A stretch of 64,000 nucleotides of DNA from Pelorhabdus rhamnosifermentans (GCF_018835585.1 NZ_JAHGVE010000001.1:496001-560000), one strand, 5' to 3'. Shown: positions 44,277 to 53,111, numbered from the stretch's first letter. Notes: a model not told the origin generated them from the letters alone. Translations and numbers: made by a program.

Positions 44277-45413
44277 ATGTCTAAGACAGTACTAATTATC
44301 GGAGCAGGCGTAGCCGGGCTTACTGCCGCAAAGGCGGCGGTAAAGCGGGGGTGCAGAGTAATCCTTTCTGGACGTGAGCCTTATTTGCCCTATTATAGGC
44401 CAAGGCTCATCGAGGTATTATCGGCGGGTCTTTCGGTTGATGCATTATTTATTCAGAAACCGGAGTGGTTTAAAACCAGCGGTATTGAGCTAAAGTTGTC
44501 TCTTATTGCGCAGGAAATTGATGTCGAAAATAAGACGGCTATATTTGCCGACGACAGCCGAGTTCACTATGATGAACTTGTTTTGGCTTGTGGTGCCGTA
44601 CCGAATAAGGCCGTACTGCCCTTTGCCTGTGATGTATTCGGACTGCGCAGCTATGATGATGCTCTGGCAATTAATAAAGCCTGTAGCGAAAAAGGCAGTG
44701 CGTTTATTGTTGGCGGCGGACTTCTTGGCATTGAAACAGCCTTTGCATTGCACAAAAGGGGCATCAAAGTTTCTGTTGCCGAGCGAGCCGAGTATCTTCT
44801 GCCGCGCCAACTTGACAGAATCGGAGGGGATTTTCTTAAGGCGCGGCTTGAACAGACTGGGATCACGATTTATGTCAATGTCGCAGGGTCTGCTATTCAG
44901 AGTCATTTGCAGGAATCAACTGTTATAGCAGCAAGCGGTATTATTCCTGATATTGGATTTTTGAGAAACAGTTCTATTGCTGTTAGCCGTGGTATTCTTG
45001 TAGATGAAGCAATGAAGACTTCCTTATCGGACGTTTTTGCCTGTGGCGATATGGCTGAATTTAATAGCAGCATACCTGGACTTGCGATTGTTGCCGTAAA
45101 GCAGGGGGAAACAGCCGGCATTTCTGCTTGTGGTGATCAGGCAGTTTATTGTGAGCCCATAGGATCGCCGTTGCTAAAGGTTGCCGACATATCGGTTATG
45201 TCTGTGGGAAGTGTTGAGATAGATGAGGATGCAACGGTGCTGAGATATCAGAATGGACCGAATTACGGTGTTGCAGTTCTCCGTCAAGGACGTGTCAGGG
45301 GAGCCGCCCTTATTGGTAATACGAGCGCAGGTGTAAAATTAAAAGCGGCTGTGGAAAATAAAACGGTTTTTACAAGTTTAGCAACATTTGAAGATTTGTT
45401 ATTAAGGCTTTAA
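44277..45413 (+). CDS. FAD-dependent NAD(P)H oxidoreductase, NADH:rubredoxin reductase-like
   Basis: A 378-residue flavoprotein of the pyridine nucleotide-disulfide oxidoreductase fold. VLIIGAGVAGLTAAKAA binds FAD, YYRPRLIEVLSAG is the first conserved loop, FIVGGGLLGIETAFALHKRG is the NAD(P)H Rossmann motif, and VFACGDMAEF the second FAD contact. Length and motifs match NADH:rubredoxin oxidoreductase and nitrite-reductase FAD subunits. It could reduce rubredoxin, feeding the flavodiiron protein pathway, but it is over 40 kb away so this is only a functional possibility. AGGAGG precedes the ATG. Confidence 0.85.
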   Translation: MSKTVLIIGAGVAGLTAAKAAVKRGCRVILSGREPYLPYYRPRLIEVLSAGLSVDALFIQKPEWFKTSGIELKLSLIAQEIDVENKTAIFADDSRVHYDELVLACGAVPNKAVLPFACDVFGLRSYDDALAINKACSEKGSAFIVGGGLLGIETAFALHKRGIKVSVAERAEYLLPRQLDRIGGDFLKARLEQTGITIYVNVAGSAIQSHLQESTVIAASGIIPDIGFLRNSSIAVSRGILVDEAMKTSLSDVFACGDMAEFNSSIPGLAIVAVKQGETAGISACGDQAVYCEPIGSPLLKVADISVMSVGSVEIDEDATVLRYQNGPNYGVAVLRQGRVRGAALIGNTSAGVKLKAAVENKTVFTSLATFEDLLLRL

Positions 45414-45648
45414 AGGTAGTCTATCCTGTAGCCCGGGCAGCTAAATGGGGATTATTAAGCTTAGTAGCAATAAGGGAAATATTATAGATATGTTGTCAAA
45501 CGATATAGAAGAAAGTAATGTTTTATTACTAGAAGAAATAAAATTTGACCAATACATGTGTTGATGGCACGTCTAGTAATAGGATGTATCATATGGTATA
45601 AGAGCCAATAGGAAAAGGAAATGAATCTATAAAAAATGCGGAGTGGAA
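45414..45648. other. Intergenic stretch with a 39-codon open frame
   Basis: ATG 45445 opens a 39-residue frame rich in Ile, Leu and Glu, ending in FDQYMC, without a ribosome site. TATTACTAGA/TCTAGTAATA (45524-45533 and 45572-45581) form a wide inverted repeat. Neither is assigned a function. Confidence 0.3.
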
Positions 45649-45729
45649 ATGATGAGAAGACAGGATCGGGAAATTACCGGATTTGACAATATTATAAAAG
45701 TGATGAGATCCTCCAATGAAGATTATTGA
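45649..45729 (+). pseudogene. N-terminal stub of a PNPOx-family (NimA-like) flavoprotein
   Basis: With GGAGTGG before it, ATG 45649 opens MMRRQDREITGFDNIIKVM, which matches the usual start of small pyridoxamine-phosphate-oxidase-like proteins (MRRxDREITDFxEII). After 26 residues it stops at 45729. The rest of the family domain is missing, replaced by the amidohydrolase gene, which starts within the stub. Confidence 0.6.
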
Positions 45730-46528
45730 TGCCCACATCCACTTCTGCCAGGAGCCTTACTTTGACCAGATTGCAGAAGTGGCAGGCCATAAAAATACTA
45801 GTGCGCATCTGAAAGACCAATATGCTGCGCATAACATTGTTCATGGTGTGGTCATGGGCAACCGGAGCCTGCAGTTGAACGAGCACGATTATCCTGACTA
45901 TCTTAGCTATTGTATCGGGTTGGATAGCACTTGTTTTAAAGAGGAAGAGATAGTACAGCAAGCTTATTTGGTAGAAAAACATTTGCAAAGAAAGAATTGT
46001 GTCGGCATTAAGTTATATCCGGGCTACAATCACTTTTATATTTACGATTCGGTGGTTGACCCGTTTTATCAACTAGCAATGCAGTATAAAAAACCGGTGG
46101 CCGTTCATACCGGATTGACAGCCACCAGCAATGCCCTGTTGAAATATAGTCATCCTATGACCTTGGATGAGGTAGCGGTACGCTATCCTCATGTTCAGTT
46201 TATTATGTGTCATATTGGCAATCCATGGCTTGTAGACGCTATCGCGGTCATTGAGAAAAATGAAAATGTAGCTGCCGACCTTTCGGGAATATTGGAAGGC
46301 CGGATCGATAGTATGTCGGATTTTTTTGAAAAAAAGCATGGCTATATTAATTTCTTAAAAGTATGGCTGGAATACTTGGACAACTATGACCGCCTGTTGT
46401 ATGGGACAGATTGGCCTCTGGCTAACATATCCAATTATATTGAATTTATTGCGCATATTATTCCAGCAAGGCATCATGACAAAGTGTTTTTTGACAACGC
46501 CAACAGGATTTATAATCTTGGCCTTTGA
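45716..46528 (+). CDS. Amidohydrolase family 2 protein (TIM-barrel metal-dependent hydrolase)
   Basis: A 270-residue hydrolase. DAHIHF at the N terminus gives the metal HxH pair, VGIKLYPGYN, VAVHTGLTA and FIMCHIGNPW provide further His ligands, and LYGTDWPLAN the catalytic Asp. These are the features of the amidohydrolase_2 group, which decarboxylates or hydrolyses small carboxylates and lactones. The ribosome site is poor, and the gene starts inside a decayed reading frame, so it may have been inserted or depend on translational re-initiation. Substrate unknown. Confidence 0.8.
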   Translation: MKIIDAHIHFCQEPYFDQIAEVAGHKNTSAHLKDQYAAHNIVHGVVMGNRSLQLNEHDYPDYLSYCIGLDSTCFKEEEIVQQAYLVEKHLQRKNCVGIKLYPGYNHFYIYDSVVDPFYQLAMQYKKPVAVHTGLTATSNALLKYSHPMTLDEVAVRYPHVQFIMCHIGNPWLVDAIAVIEKNENVAADLSGILEGRIDSMSDFFEKKHGYINFLKVWLEYLDNYDRLLYGTDWPLANISNYIEFIAHIIPARHHDKVFFDNANRIYNLGL

Positions 46529-46564
46529 CAGTGATCAAATCTAATGAATGTGAATGCATAAAAT

Positions 46565-46590
46565 ACCCCGCCTCAGAAAATGGGGCGGGG
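46565..46590. terminator. Bidirectional GC-rich terminator
   Basis: CCCCGCC and GGCGGGG form the stem between convergent genes. A-rich sequence on the left gives a T-run for the reverse transcript. Confidence 0.75.
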
Positions 46591-46618
46591 AAAAGCTAGT
46601 GCCTCTTATATTATCTTT

Positions 46619-47722
46619 TTACAGGACCTTTCCAGTTTTTAAAAAGGTTTTTCCCAATGTATCGGCTGCTAATAATGAATTATACAGTTCTTCTGGCGTT
46701 ACATCACCAAGCATGTTATGAATTGATTCTCCTGTCATGCATGCCTTTTCTGCAGCAATGTGAACTCTGTTTACATCCTTGACGCCGAGTTGTGCTAAAG
46801 TCACAGGTAAGCCAACAGATATACAGAATTCGATTACTTCCGCAATTTCTTCCAGAGGAGCGTTTTCAATAATCAACTGCGCTATTGTACCGAAAGCGAC
46901 TAAATTACCATGCATAGTTGATTCACATTCTTCTAAAGCGGTAAATCCATTATATACAGAATGAGAAACTGCAAGACCACCATTATCTGCTCCCACACCG
47001 CTTAAATATGTATTTGCCTCAATAATGCTTTCTACTGCTGGAGTTAAAATACTCTGTTCAACTGCTAATTTTGCTTTATAGCCATCTGCCAAAAGGGTTT
47101 CATAACAAAGCTTGCAAAGAGCCATTGCAGATTTAGTGATTCCACCATTTTCAAGGCTAGGCGAATTCGTTTTTAAACAGGCTCTTGCTTCAAAATAAGT
47201 GCCTAGAGCATCGCCCATTCCTGCAACTAAAAATTTTACCGGTGCTGCGGCAATAATGGAAGAGTCTACAATTACTGTCTCCGGATTTTTAGGATAAAAA
47301 ATGTATTTGCAAAATGAGCCATCGTCATTATAAATTACAGAAAGGCCTGTACAAGGCGCATCAGTAGCCGCAACTGTAGGCATAATTACCACTGGCAAAT
47401 TTTCATAATATGCAGTAGCTTTGGCAGTATCTATAGCACTTCCTCCGCCAATAGCACCTACAACTTCAATTTTATTTTCTTTCACAATCTTTCTCATTCT
47501 TTCAATTTCGCCGGTGGAACTGATCCCATTGAACACCTCAAACCTGATTTTTGCAGGTGTGTTTCCAAAGCTCTTTTCTATTTTAGGCTTGGCTATTTTG
47601 TATCCGCTGCGACTACAAACAAACAAAAAAGACGATCCCAAATTTTTAGTGTTTTCATATGTCTCAAACAAAGCATCCTTTCCTTGTACATACTTAGCAG
47701 GTGCTCTCATTAATTTCAACAC
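46619..47722 (-). CDS. gldA: Glycerol dehydrogenase family protein
   Basis: A 367-residue iron-type (group III) alcohol dehydrogenase. GAIGGGSAIDTAKATAYY binds NAD, and the metal ligands lie in GMGDALGTYFEA, AVSHSVYNG and MHGNLVAFG, as in glycerol dehydrogenase. The enzyme oxidises glycerol to dihydroxyacetone or reduces hydroxy-ketones. Translation begins at GTG with GGGGAGA upstream. No dihydroxyacetone kinase lies nearby, so the physiological substrate could be another polyol. Confidence 0.88.
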   Translation of the reverse strand: MLKLMRAPAKYVQGKDALFETYENTKNLGSSFLFVCSRSGYKIAKPKIEKSFGNTPAKIRFEVFNGISSTGEIERMRKIVKENKIEVVGAIGGGSAIDTAKATAYYENLPVVIMPTVAATDAPCTGLSVIYNDDGSFCKYIFYPKNPETVIVDSSIIAAAPVKFLVAGMGDALGTYFEARACLKTNSPSLENGGITKSAMALCKLCYETLLADGYKAKLAVEQSILTPAVESIIEANTYLSGVGADNGGLAVSHSVYNGFTALEECESTMHGNLVAFGTIAQLIIENAPLEEIAEVIEFCISVGLPVTLAQLGVKDVNRVHIAAEKACMTGESIHNMLGDVTPEELYNSLLAADTLGKTFLKTGKVL

Positions 47723-47968
47723 GCTATCATCTCCCCAAATTTTATTCTGTTAAAAATTTCACATAAAGAACAAACTATAACCTAACAATTACTTTCTACT
47801 CATATTTTAGCACTATTCCCTCTGAGCTACTAGGTCTTGTTTTTGGTTCTAAGCGGTGTCCAAGCACGCCATTATTGGCATTGTTCAAATTTTGCTAATT
47901 AAATTGAAGTAATTATGCCAATAAATTATAATAGAAATAGCTATAAATTATTGAAAAGAATTGTCCTT
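47723..47968. other. AT-rich upstream region of the glycerol dehydrogenase gene
   Basis: No gene seen. It contains the reverse promoter region of the dehydrogenase gene, but no box good enough to call. Confidence 0.3.
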
Positions 47969-48052
47969 ATGAGCATTTCTTTCAACGAAATCATTAATTT
48001 TATTGGTATAGTAACTCTTTTAATGATGCTGCCAGGTCCGAATACTATATAG
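47969..48052 (+). pseudogene. N-terminal fragment of a LysE/RhtB-family exporter
   Basis: ATG 47969 opens MSISFNEIINFIGIVTLLMM followed by LPGPNTI, then a TAG. PGPNTI is the first-helix signature of the family. Only this first helix remains; the rest of the gene is gone. Confidence 0.65.
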
Positions 48053-48058
48053 CCTTTG

Positions 48059-48085
48059 CTATGCATAAATAGAGTATCTTCCCAT
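48059..48085 (-). pseudogene. Eight-codon gene stub with perfect ribosome site (reverse strand)
   Basis: On the minus strand AAAGGAG precedes ATG 48085, reading MGRYSIYA and then TAG. The start resembles antibiotic-biosynthesis-monooxygenase-like proteins, but eight residues cannot establish this. It directly abuts the LysE stub. Confidence 0.3.
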
Positions 48086-48318
48086 AATAGAATACTCCTT
48101 TCATTAAAAATATTTAGGTTGCTAAAACCAGCTTAATTTATTATACACCTTTATAGATTTATTTTCCAGTATGTGTAAATAAATGTCTTGAGGCAAGAGT
48201 TAATAGCAAATAAAACATCAAGTGGGTAGGTTTTTTGTAGAATTTGGTGTTACGATTTTGCAGCCGGGAAGAGTATAGTATAGGTTAATAGTGCGAATCG
48301 GATATTGACAGGGTTTAC

Positions 48319-48540
48319 ATGCTTAGCTTGGGTGAAGAAACTAAGCATTTTCATTTCCATCTGTTTCCTAGGTATAATTGGATGTTGAATTTTCCTGAAG
48401 AAAATATTTGTACAAACGGAAAAATAGATGGAGCTAAATTATTTAGCTTTAGCCGAAATAAATACAAAACCAATAAGCAAGAACAATATGAGTCTAGATT
48501 TCTTTCTGTAATAAATCATGTTAGAGAGAAAACGGGATAG
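48319..48540 (+). pseudogene. C-terminal fragment of a HIT-like protein
   Basis: The 73-residue frame starts with LSLGEETKHFHFHLFPRY, containing the histidine-triad motif HFHFHLF, normally near the C-terminal third of HIT hydrolases. The upstream half of the domain is absent and there is no ribosome site before ATG 48319. It is treated as a truncated remnant; a short functional HIT-like protein is unlikely. Bases 48541-48831 downstream show no gene. Confidence 0.55.
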
Positions 48541-48831
48541 GTGTTTATCTGATGGACGAGATGTTTCAACGGGTGAGAAAGTAGATTATGTTTCTATAAA
48601 AAGAGAAAAACAGCAAGAAGAATTTGTGTATTAGTTATACATACTGGATGATAGATTGCGGGGAATATAAACCTTTAGGCGATTGACAGGGGTCTCTATT
48701 CGTTGTATTGACAAGAAAACTTATAATTGGGAAGCTAATAATGTGCATTTTGGGATAATGTAATTTAGATGATAGCGGAAGTAACAAATGGAATAATATA
48801 GAAAAAATAACAAATAAAATCCTGATAATTC

Positions 48832-49497
48832 ATGGATAAATTTAGCAGGATTTGTGAAAAAATTATCAATGTAGCCTATAAATATGGCTATGAAACGCCC
48901 GAAGCGTTCACAAAAGCCTTTGGGAAAATGCATGGAATAAGTCCTTCGGCTGCGCGTGAGCCTGGAGCAAATCTCAAGGCATATCCAAAATTATCCTTTC
49001 ACATTTCAATAAAGGGAGATAAAGATATGGATTATAAGATTGTTGACAAAGGAAGCTTTACAGTAGTGGGTAAACAAAGAAAGATAACTATGGTGGACGG
49101 AGAAAATTTTAAACAGGTACCTAAATTCTGGGGCGATTGCATGAATGATGGTTCATATCAGTGGCTTTGCTCAAAGACAGGCAAGCTTGGTGTCCTCGGT
49201 ATATGTAAGGATTTCGGCAAAGATGAATTTAATTATATGATAGGAGTTGAGGAAGTCAAAGACGCCCTTCCGGAAGGATATGTTTCAGCAAATATACCGG
49301 CAGTAACCTGGGCTATATTTGAATCAGTTGGAGCGCTGCCTGAAGCTATACAAGATCTTACCCGAAGGATATTTACAGAGTGGCTGCCGTCTACAGGATA
49401 TCAGCATGATTGCGCACCAGAGCTTGAGGTTTATCCTGAAGGTGATATACATTCTCCAGATTACAAATGTGAGATATGGATTCCTGTCAAGAAGTAA
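48832..49497 (+). pseudogene. AraC-family regulator, N-terminally truncated, with GyrI-like effector domain
   Basis: The frame begins inside the second HTH of an AraC regulator (INVAYKYGYETPEAFTKAF, then MHGISPSAARE) and continues through LKAYPKLSFHISIKGD into a complete GyrI-like small-molecule-binding domain (FTVVGKQRKI at its start, GDIHSPDYKCEIWIPV at the end). The first HTH of about 55 residues is missing, and no ribosome site precedes the ATG. DNA binding should be lost. If translated, the effector domain might still fold. A small ORF of 221 residues could therefore persist as an isolated binding domain. Confidence 0.7.
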
Positions 49498-49566
49498 AAT
49501 AAAGACAGAGAAATCTGAGGGCGGTTTTATTTTAGAAACCTGCTATTTATCAATTTGGTGTTATTA

Positions 49567-49792
49567 CTATACATTTTGCATGGGAATTTTACTTTCACAC
49601 GGAACGCCTGTTTGACATTTTCCACAACCATATCTTGGGGCATATTTTTCAGCCGTTTTATCCAAAAATGCCGAACAGGCTATATGATTTTTTCCTTCTT
49701 CGAGATTAACACTGTGAATCAAATGTAAAACTAAGGGTATTAAATTCAGTGTTGATCAAATTTTCATTTAATTGTATAATATTATTGGACAT
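49567..49792 (-). pseudogene. Frameshifted small Cys-rich reading frame (reverse strand)
   Basis: AAGGAGAC precedes ATG 49792, which reads MSNNIIQLNENLINTEF and stops at 49706. In a neighbouring frame, the sequence continues as VNLEEGKNHIACSAFLDK and then YGCGKCQTGVPCESKI, ending at 49567. The good ribosome site and coherent amino-acid composition in two frames suggest a once-intact gene of about 75 residues with one frameshift. I do not recognise the family. The start resembles that of IS256-type transposases, but the rest does not. Confidence 0.4.
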
Positions 49793-50067
49793 GATAATTA
49801 GTCTCCTTTGTTGAGTTTTGGTTCAGCAACTTTATTCTAACAAATGACCGTTATCATGTCTTTTCTTATTTTTTCGAGAAAATGTTGTCTTATCAATTAC
49901 TATTAACTATTAATTGCATCGTATTTATCGATTGTAAACGCAAAAATAAATCTATAAAATTTAATTAATTTAGAAAGTTATATATTTTTACAATACTGCA
50001 CATAAATTGACAATCAATGCTTCACGCATACTTTTACAGTGCCTGGAATTGAGAACTTAATAAATCA
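49793..50067. other. AT-rich intergenic region
   Basis: No gene or RNA is recognised. It holds the promoter region of the reverse Cys-rich remnant. Confidence 0.3.
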
Positions 50068-50134
50068 TTTTCGGCATGTCAACGGAATTTTTCTAACTCA
50101 AAAGCCTATGGAAAATTCGTTGCCATGCCGAAAA
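50068..50134. repeat. Long imperfect hairpin (23-24 bp stem)
   Basis: Bases 50068-50091 pair with 50112-50134 with one mismatch and one bulge around a 20-base loop. The outer part is TTTTCGGCATG/CATGCCGAAAA. It could be a terminator, a small RNA or a miniature mobile-element relic. Confidence 0.6.
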
Positions 50135-50218
50135 TATTCGGTTTAGACAATCGCCAGTAGCTGCTTTAGGACTAGCGTGTCATGAGGTTGGATCGAGAAG
50201 GGGGGATACTACTGTATA

Positions 50219-50236
50219 TTGTTAAAAAATTCACGG
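50219..50236. promoter_or_regulatory. Rex-like binding site upstream of the hydrogenase operon
   Basis: TTGTTAAAAAATTCACGG matches the Rex pattern TTGTKAAnnnnTTMACAA except for the last two bases. Rex senses the NADH/NAD+ ratio and commonly controls NAD-linked hydrogenases in Firmicutes. Confidence 0.5.
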
Positions 50237-50286
50237 ATGGTTGCATGTTATTATTCTATGAACAAACCTTGTTTATCTGAAAATAG

Positions 50287-50320
50287 AATTGGCGCTGACT
50301 GAGAAAGGCCAGCGTCAATT
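50287..50320 (+). promoter_or_regulatory. Stem-loop in the leader of the hydrogenase operon
   Basis: AATTGGCGCTG (50287-50297) pairs with CAGCGTCAATT (50310-50320) with one G-T pair. There is no T-run, so it may affect mRNA stability or end a leader transcript. Confidence 0.45.
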
Positions 50321-50358
50321 TATGTGCTAGGCCTATTACTAAATATAGGAGGAGAATA

Positions 50359-50856
50359 ATGGATCAATCAAAACAACACTGCTGTTCTTGTTCGGGCAGT
50401 CCTAATCCCTTTCCAAAAATAGACGAAATTTTAGCTCAGTATCAAGGTGTAGAAGGAGCTTTAATTCCGGTATTGCAGCAAGCTCAAAATATCTATGGAT
50501 ATCTTTCAAAAGAGCTTATCAAGCACATTGCTAACAAGCTCGCAATTCCTGTTAGTCACATTTATGGAGTTGTCACATTTTATTCTCAGTTTCATTTAAA
50601 TCCGCGTGGAAAACATATTATTCGCGTTTGTCAGGGAACTGCTTGCCACGTTCGGGGCGGAAAAATGATTCTGAAAGCGCTGGAAGACAATCTGCATATT
50701 GAGGCCGGGCAGACGACTCGTGATTTAAAATTCACGTTGGAAACAGTTGCCTGTATTGGAGCCTGTGGCTTAGCCCCAGTAATGATGATTGATGAAGATA
50801 CTCATGGCCGCCTAACACCGGAAATTATCGCAGAAATTTTAACGCGTTACGCGTAA
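50359..50856 (+). CDS. hydC: NAD-linked [FeFe] hydrogenase, NuoE-like [2Fe-2S] subunit
   Basis: A 165-residue thioredoxin-like ferredoxin of the NuoE/HydC family. The [2Fe-2S] ligands are two Cys in CQGTACHVRGG and two in CIGACGLAP. YGVVTFYSQFHLNPRGKH is also typical. It relays electrons to the flavin subunit. The N terminus has an additional HCCSCSG cluster not normal for the family. AGGAGGAG precedes the ATG. It is the first gene of a four-gene hydrogenase operon. Confidence 0.92.
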   Translation: MDQSKQHCCSCSGSPNPFPKIDEILAQYQGVEGALIPVLQQAQNIYGYLSKELIKHIANKLAIPVSHIYGVVTFYSQFHLNPRGKHIIRVCQGTACHVRGGKMILKALEDNLHIEAGQTTRDLKFTLETVACIGACGLAPVMMIDEDTHGRLTPEIIAEILTRYA

Positions 50857-50902
50857 TTGAAGGGATTTTCATATTATGACAGGTTATAAGGAGGTGCAGG
50901 TT

Positions 50903-51268
50903 ATGAAGACACTTGAAGATTTAAAAAAACTGCGGGAACAACTGCAATCAGATAGAAAGGTGCGCAAAATGAGCAGCACTCAGGTGATCGTAGGAATGGG
51001 GACTTGTGGTATTGCGGCAGGAGCGCGTGAAGTTATGATTGCTATTCTGGATGAAATCGCCCAAAAAAAATTGGAAGATATTTCAGTTTGCCAGACCGAT
51101 TGTATTGGCATGTGTCAGCAAGAAGTCCTTGTTGATGTGGTAAGACCAAATGAACCGCGCATTACCTATGGGCGGGTTAAACCAACGGATGTTCCAAAAA
51201 TTATTGCCGAACATGTAGTGAACGGGCGCATTGTCGAAGAGTTGTTTGTCGGCAAAATTGAACAATAA
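50903..51268 (+). CDS. Thioredoxin-like [2Fe-2S] ferredoxin of the hydrogenase operon
   Basis: A 121-residue protein with MGTCGIAAGAREVM and CQTDCIGMCQQE, the two Cys pairs of the thioredoxin-like [2Fe-2S] family. Similar small subunits occur in tetrameric bifurcating hydrogenases (HydABCD in Acetobacterium type). It probably transfers electrons between complex parts. ATG 50903 follows AAGGAGGTG, so the longer frame from 50876 is rejected. Confidence 0.88.
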   Translation: MKTLEDLKKLREQLQSDRKVRKMSSTQVIVGMGTCGIAAGAREVMIAILDEIAQKKLEDISVCQTDCIGMCQQEVLVDVVRPNEPRITYGRVKPTDVPKIIAEHVVNGRIVEELFVGKIEQ

Positions 51269-51292
51269 ATTGTCAGTTTGGGAGGAAAAATC

Positions 51293-53083
51293 ATGGAACA
51301 TATTAGAGCCCATGTTTTGCTGTGTGCCGGAACTGGTTGTATTTCATCTGGCTCAAAAAAGGTAGAAGCAGCGTTTCAAAGAGAAGTGGCCCGTAAAGGT
51401 TTGATTGATGAGATTAAAATTGTTGAGACAGGGTGTCATGGTTTTTGCGAAATGGGACCGATTGTGATTGTCTATCCGGAAGGTGTGTTTTACTGCCACG
51501 TTAAGGAAGAGGATGTCGCTGAGATTGTTGATTCACATCTTTATAAAGGTCGTATTGTGGAACGTCTTCTATATCGCGAACCTATTTCACATGAGAAAAT
51601 TATCAACTATAATGAAATCAATTTTTATAAGAAACAGAAACGGATGGTCCTTGCTAACTGTGGTCATATTAGTCCGGAAGTGATTGAAGACTATATCGCA
51701 GCGGGCGGTTATGAGGCTTTAGGCCAAGCTCTGACAAAAATGACGCCGGAGCAAGTGATCGATGAGGTCAAGGTATCTGGACTCCGCGGCAGGGGCGGCG
51801 GCGGTTTTCCCACCGGGATGAAATGGGAGTTTGCCAAAAAGGCGGCAGGTGACCAGAAATATGTGATCTGCAATGCTGACGAAGGAGATCCAGGCGCCTT
51901 TATGGATCGCAGTGTCCTAGAGGGTGATCCTCATCGCGTGCTGGAAGGGATGGCTGTCTGCGGTTATGCCATTGGCGCTAGCGAAGGGATTATTTATGTA
52001 CGAGCGGAATATCCTTTGGCAATTAAGCGTCTAAAAGTAGCCATTGCCCAAGCTGAAGAAATGGGCTTTATTGGAAAACATATATTTGGCTCGGATTTTG
52101 ACTTTAAAGTAAAAATTAAAGAAGGGGCAGGCGCCTTTGTATGTGGTGAAGAAACAGCATTGCTTGCATCGATTGAAGGTCAGCGCGGCATGCCCCGTTC
52201 ACGGCCTCCTTTCCCAGCTATTTCAGGACTGTGGGGCAAACCAACGAATATTAATAATGTCGAGACTTTTGCCAATGTACCGCAAATCATTGTTAACGGC
52301 GGCGAGTGGTATGCCAGTATTGGTACAGAGAAGAGTAAAGGGACGAAGGTTTTTGCGCTCACAGGAAAAATTAATAATACTGGTTTGGCTGAAGTTCCAA
52401 TGGGAATTACGATGCGGGAAATTATTTATGAAATTGGTGGCGGGATATTAAACGGTAAAAAATTTAAAGCTGTCCAAATTGGCGGGCCGTCAGGTGGCTG
52501 TCTGCCAGAATCGATGCTTGATCTGCCTGTTGATTATGATTCTCTTATCCAGGCTGGTGCCATGATGGGCTCAGGCGGATTGGTCGTTATGGATGAAGAC
52601 ACCTGTATGGTGGATGTGGCCAAATTTTTTGTGAACTTTACGCAAAGTGAGTCATGCGGCAAATGTACTCCTTGTCGGGAAGGAACAAAAAGGATGCTGG
52701 AAATACTGACGAATATTACCGAGGGGAAAGGCAAAAAAGGCGATATTGAGCTTCTTCAACAACTTGCCAAGAATATCAAAGCTACAGCTCTATGCGGACT
52801 GGGTCAGACGGCGCCTAATCCAGTTTTAAGCACCATGCGTTATTTTATGGATGAATACGAGGCTCATATTAACGAGAAACGCTGCCCAGCTGGTGTTTGC
52901 AGCCATCTTTCCGGTTATTCCATTACAGAAAACTGTAAGGGATGCGGACTTTGCAAACAGGTATGCCCTGTTACTGCCATAAGTGGCGAAGTAAAATCCA
53001 GGCATTCTATTGATCAGGAAAAATGCATCAAATGCGGGGCATGTATGGGAAAATGTCCCTTTAAGGCCATTCGCAAGGGATAA
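51293..53083 (+). CDS. hydB: NAD-linked [FeFe] hydrogenase, NuoF-like flavin subunit
   Basis: A 596-residue multi-domain subunit. The N-terminal thioredoxin-like domain has CAGTGC and CHGFC as [2Fe-2S] ligands. The NuoF domain has GRGGGGFPTGMKWEF for NADH/FMN binding, then SLBB, and SCGKCTPCREG for a [4Fe-4S] cluster. The C-terminal ferredoxin part has two [4Fe-4S] motifs, CKGCGLCKQVCP and CIKCGACMGKCP. It oxidises or reduces NAD(H) and exchanges electrons with ferredoxin in the bifurcating complex. GGGAGG before ATG 51293 sets the start. Confidence 0.95.
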   Translation: MEHIRAHVLLCAGTGCISSGSKKVEAAFQREVARKGLIDEIKIVETGCHGFCEMGPIVIVYPEGVFYCHVKEEDVAEIVDSHLYKGRIVERLLYREPISHEKIINYNEINFYKKQKRMVLANCGHISPEVIEDYIAAGGYEALGQALTKMTPEQVIDEVKVSGLRGRGGGGFPTGMKWEFAKKAAGDQKYVICNADEGDPGAFMDRSVLEGDPHRVLEGMAVCGYAIGASEGIIYVRAEYPLAIKRLKVAIAQAEEMGFIGKHIFGSDFDFKVKIKEGAGAFVCGEETALLASIEGQRGMPRSRPPFPAISGLWGKPTNINNVETFANVPQIIVNGGEWYASIGTEKSKGTKVFALTGKINNTGLAEVPMGITMREIIYEIGGGILNGKKFKAVQIGGPSGGCLPESMLDLPVDYDSLIQAGAMMGSGGLVVMDEDTCMVDVAKFFVNFTQSESCGKCTPCREGTKRMLEILTNITEGKGKKGDIELLQQLAKNIKATALCGLGQTAPNPVLSTMRYFMDEYEAHINEKRCPAGVCSHLSGYSITENCKGCGLCKQVCPVTAISGEVKSRHSIDQEKCIKCGACMGKCPFKAIRKG

Positions 53084-53111
53084 TACTGCACAAGGAGGAT
53101 CAATTATAAAA

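Noticed and set aside
49706-49792. Start of an IS256-type transposase on the reverse strand
   Set aside because: Only the first dozen residues resemble such transposases; the Cys-rich continuation does not, and no terminal repeats are seen.
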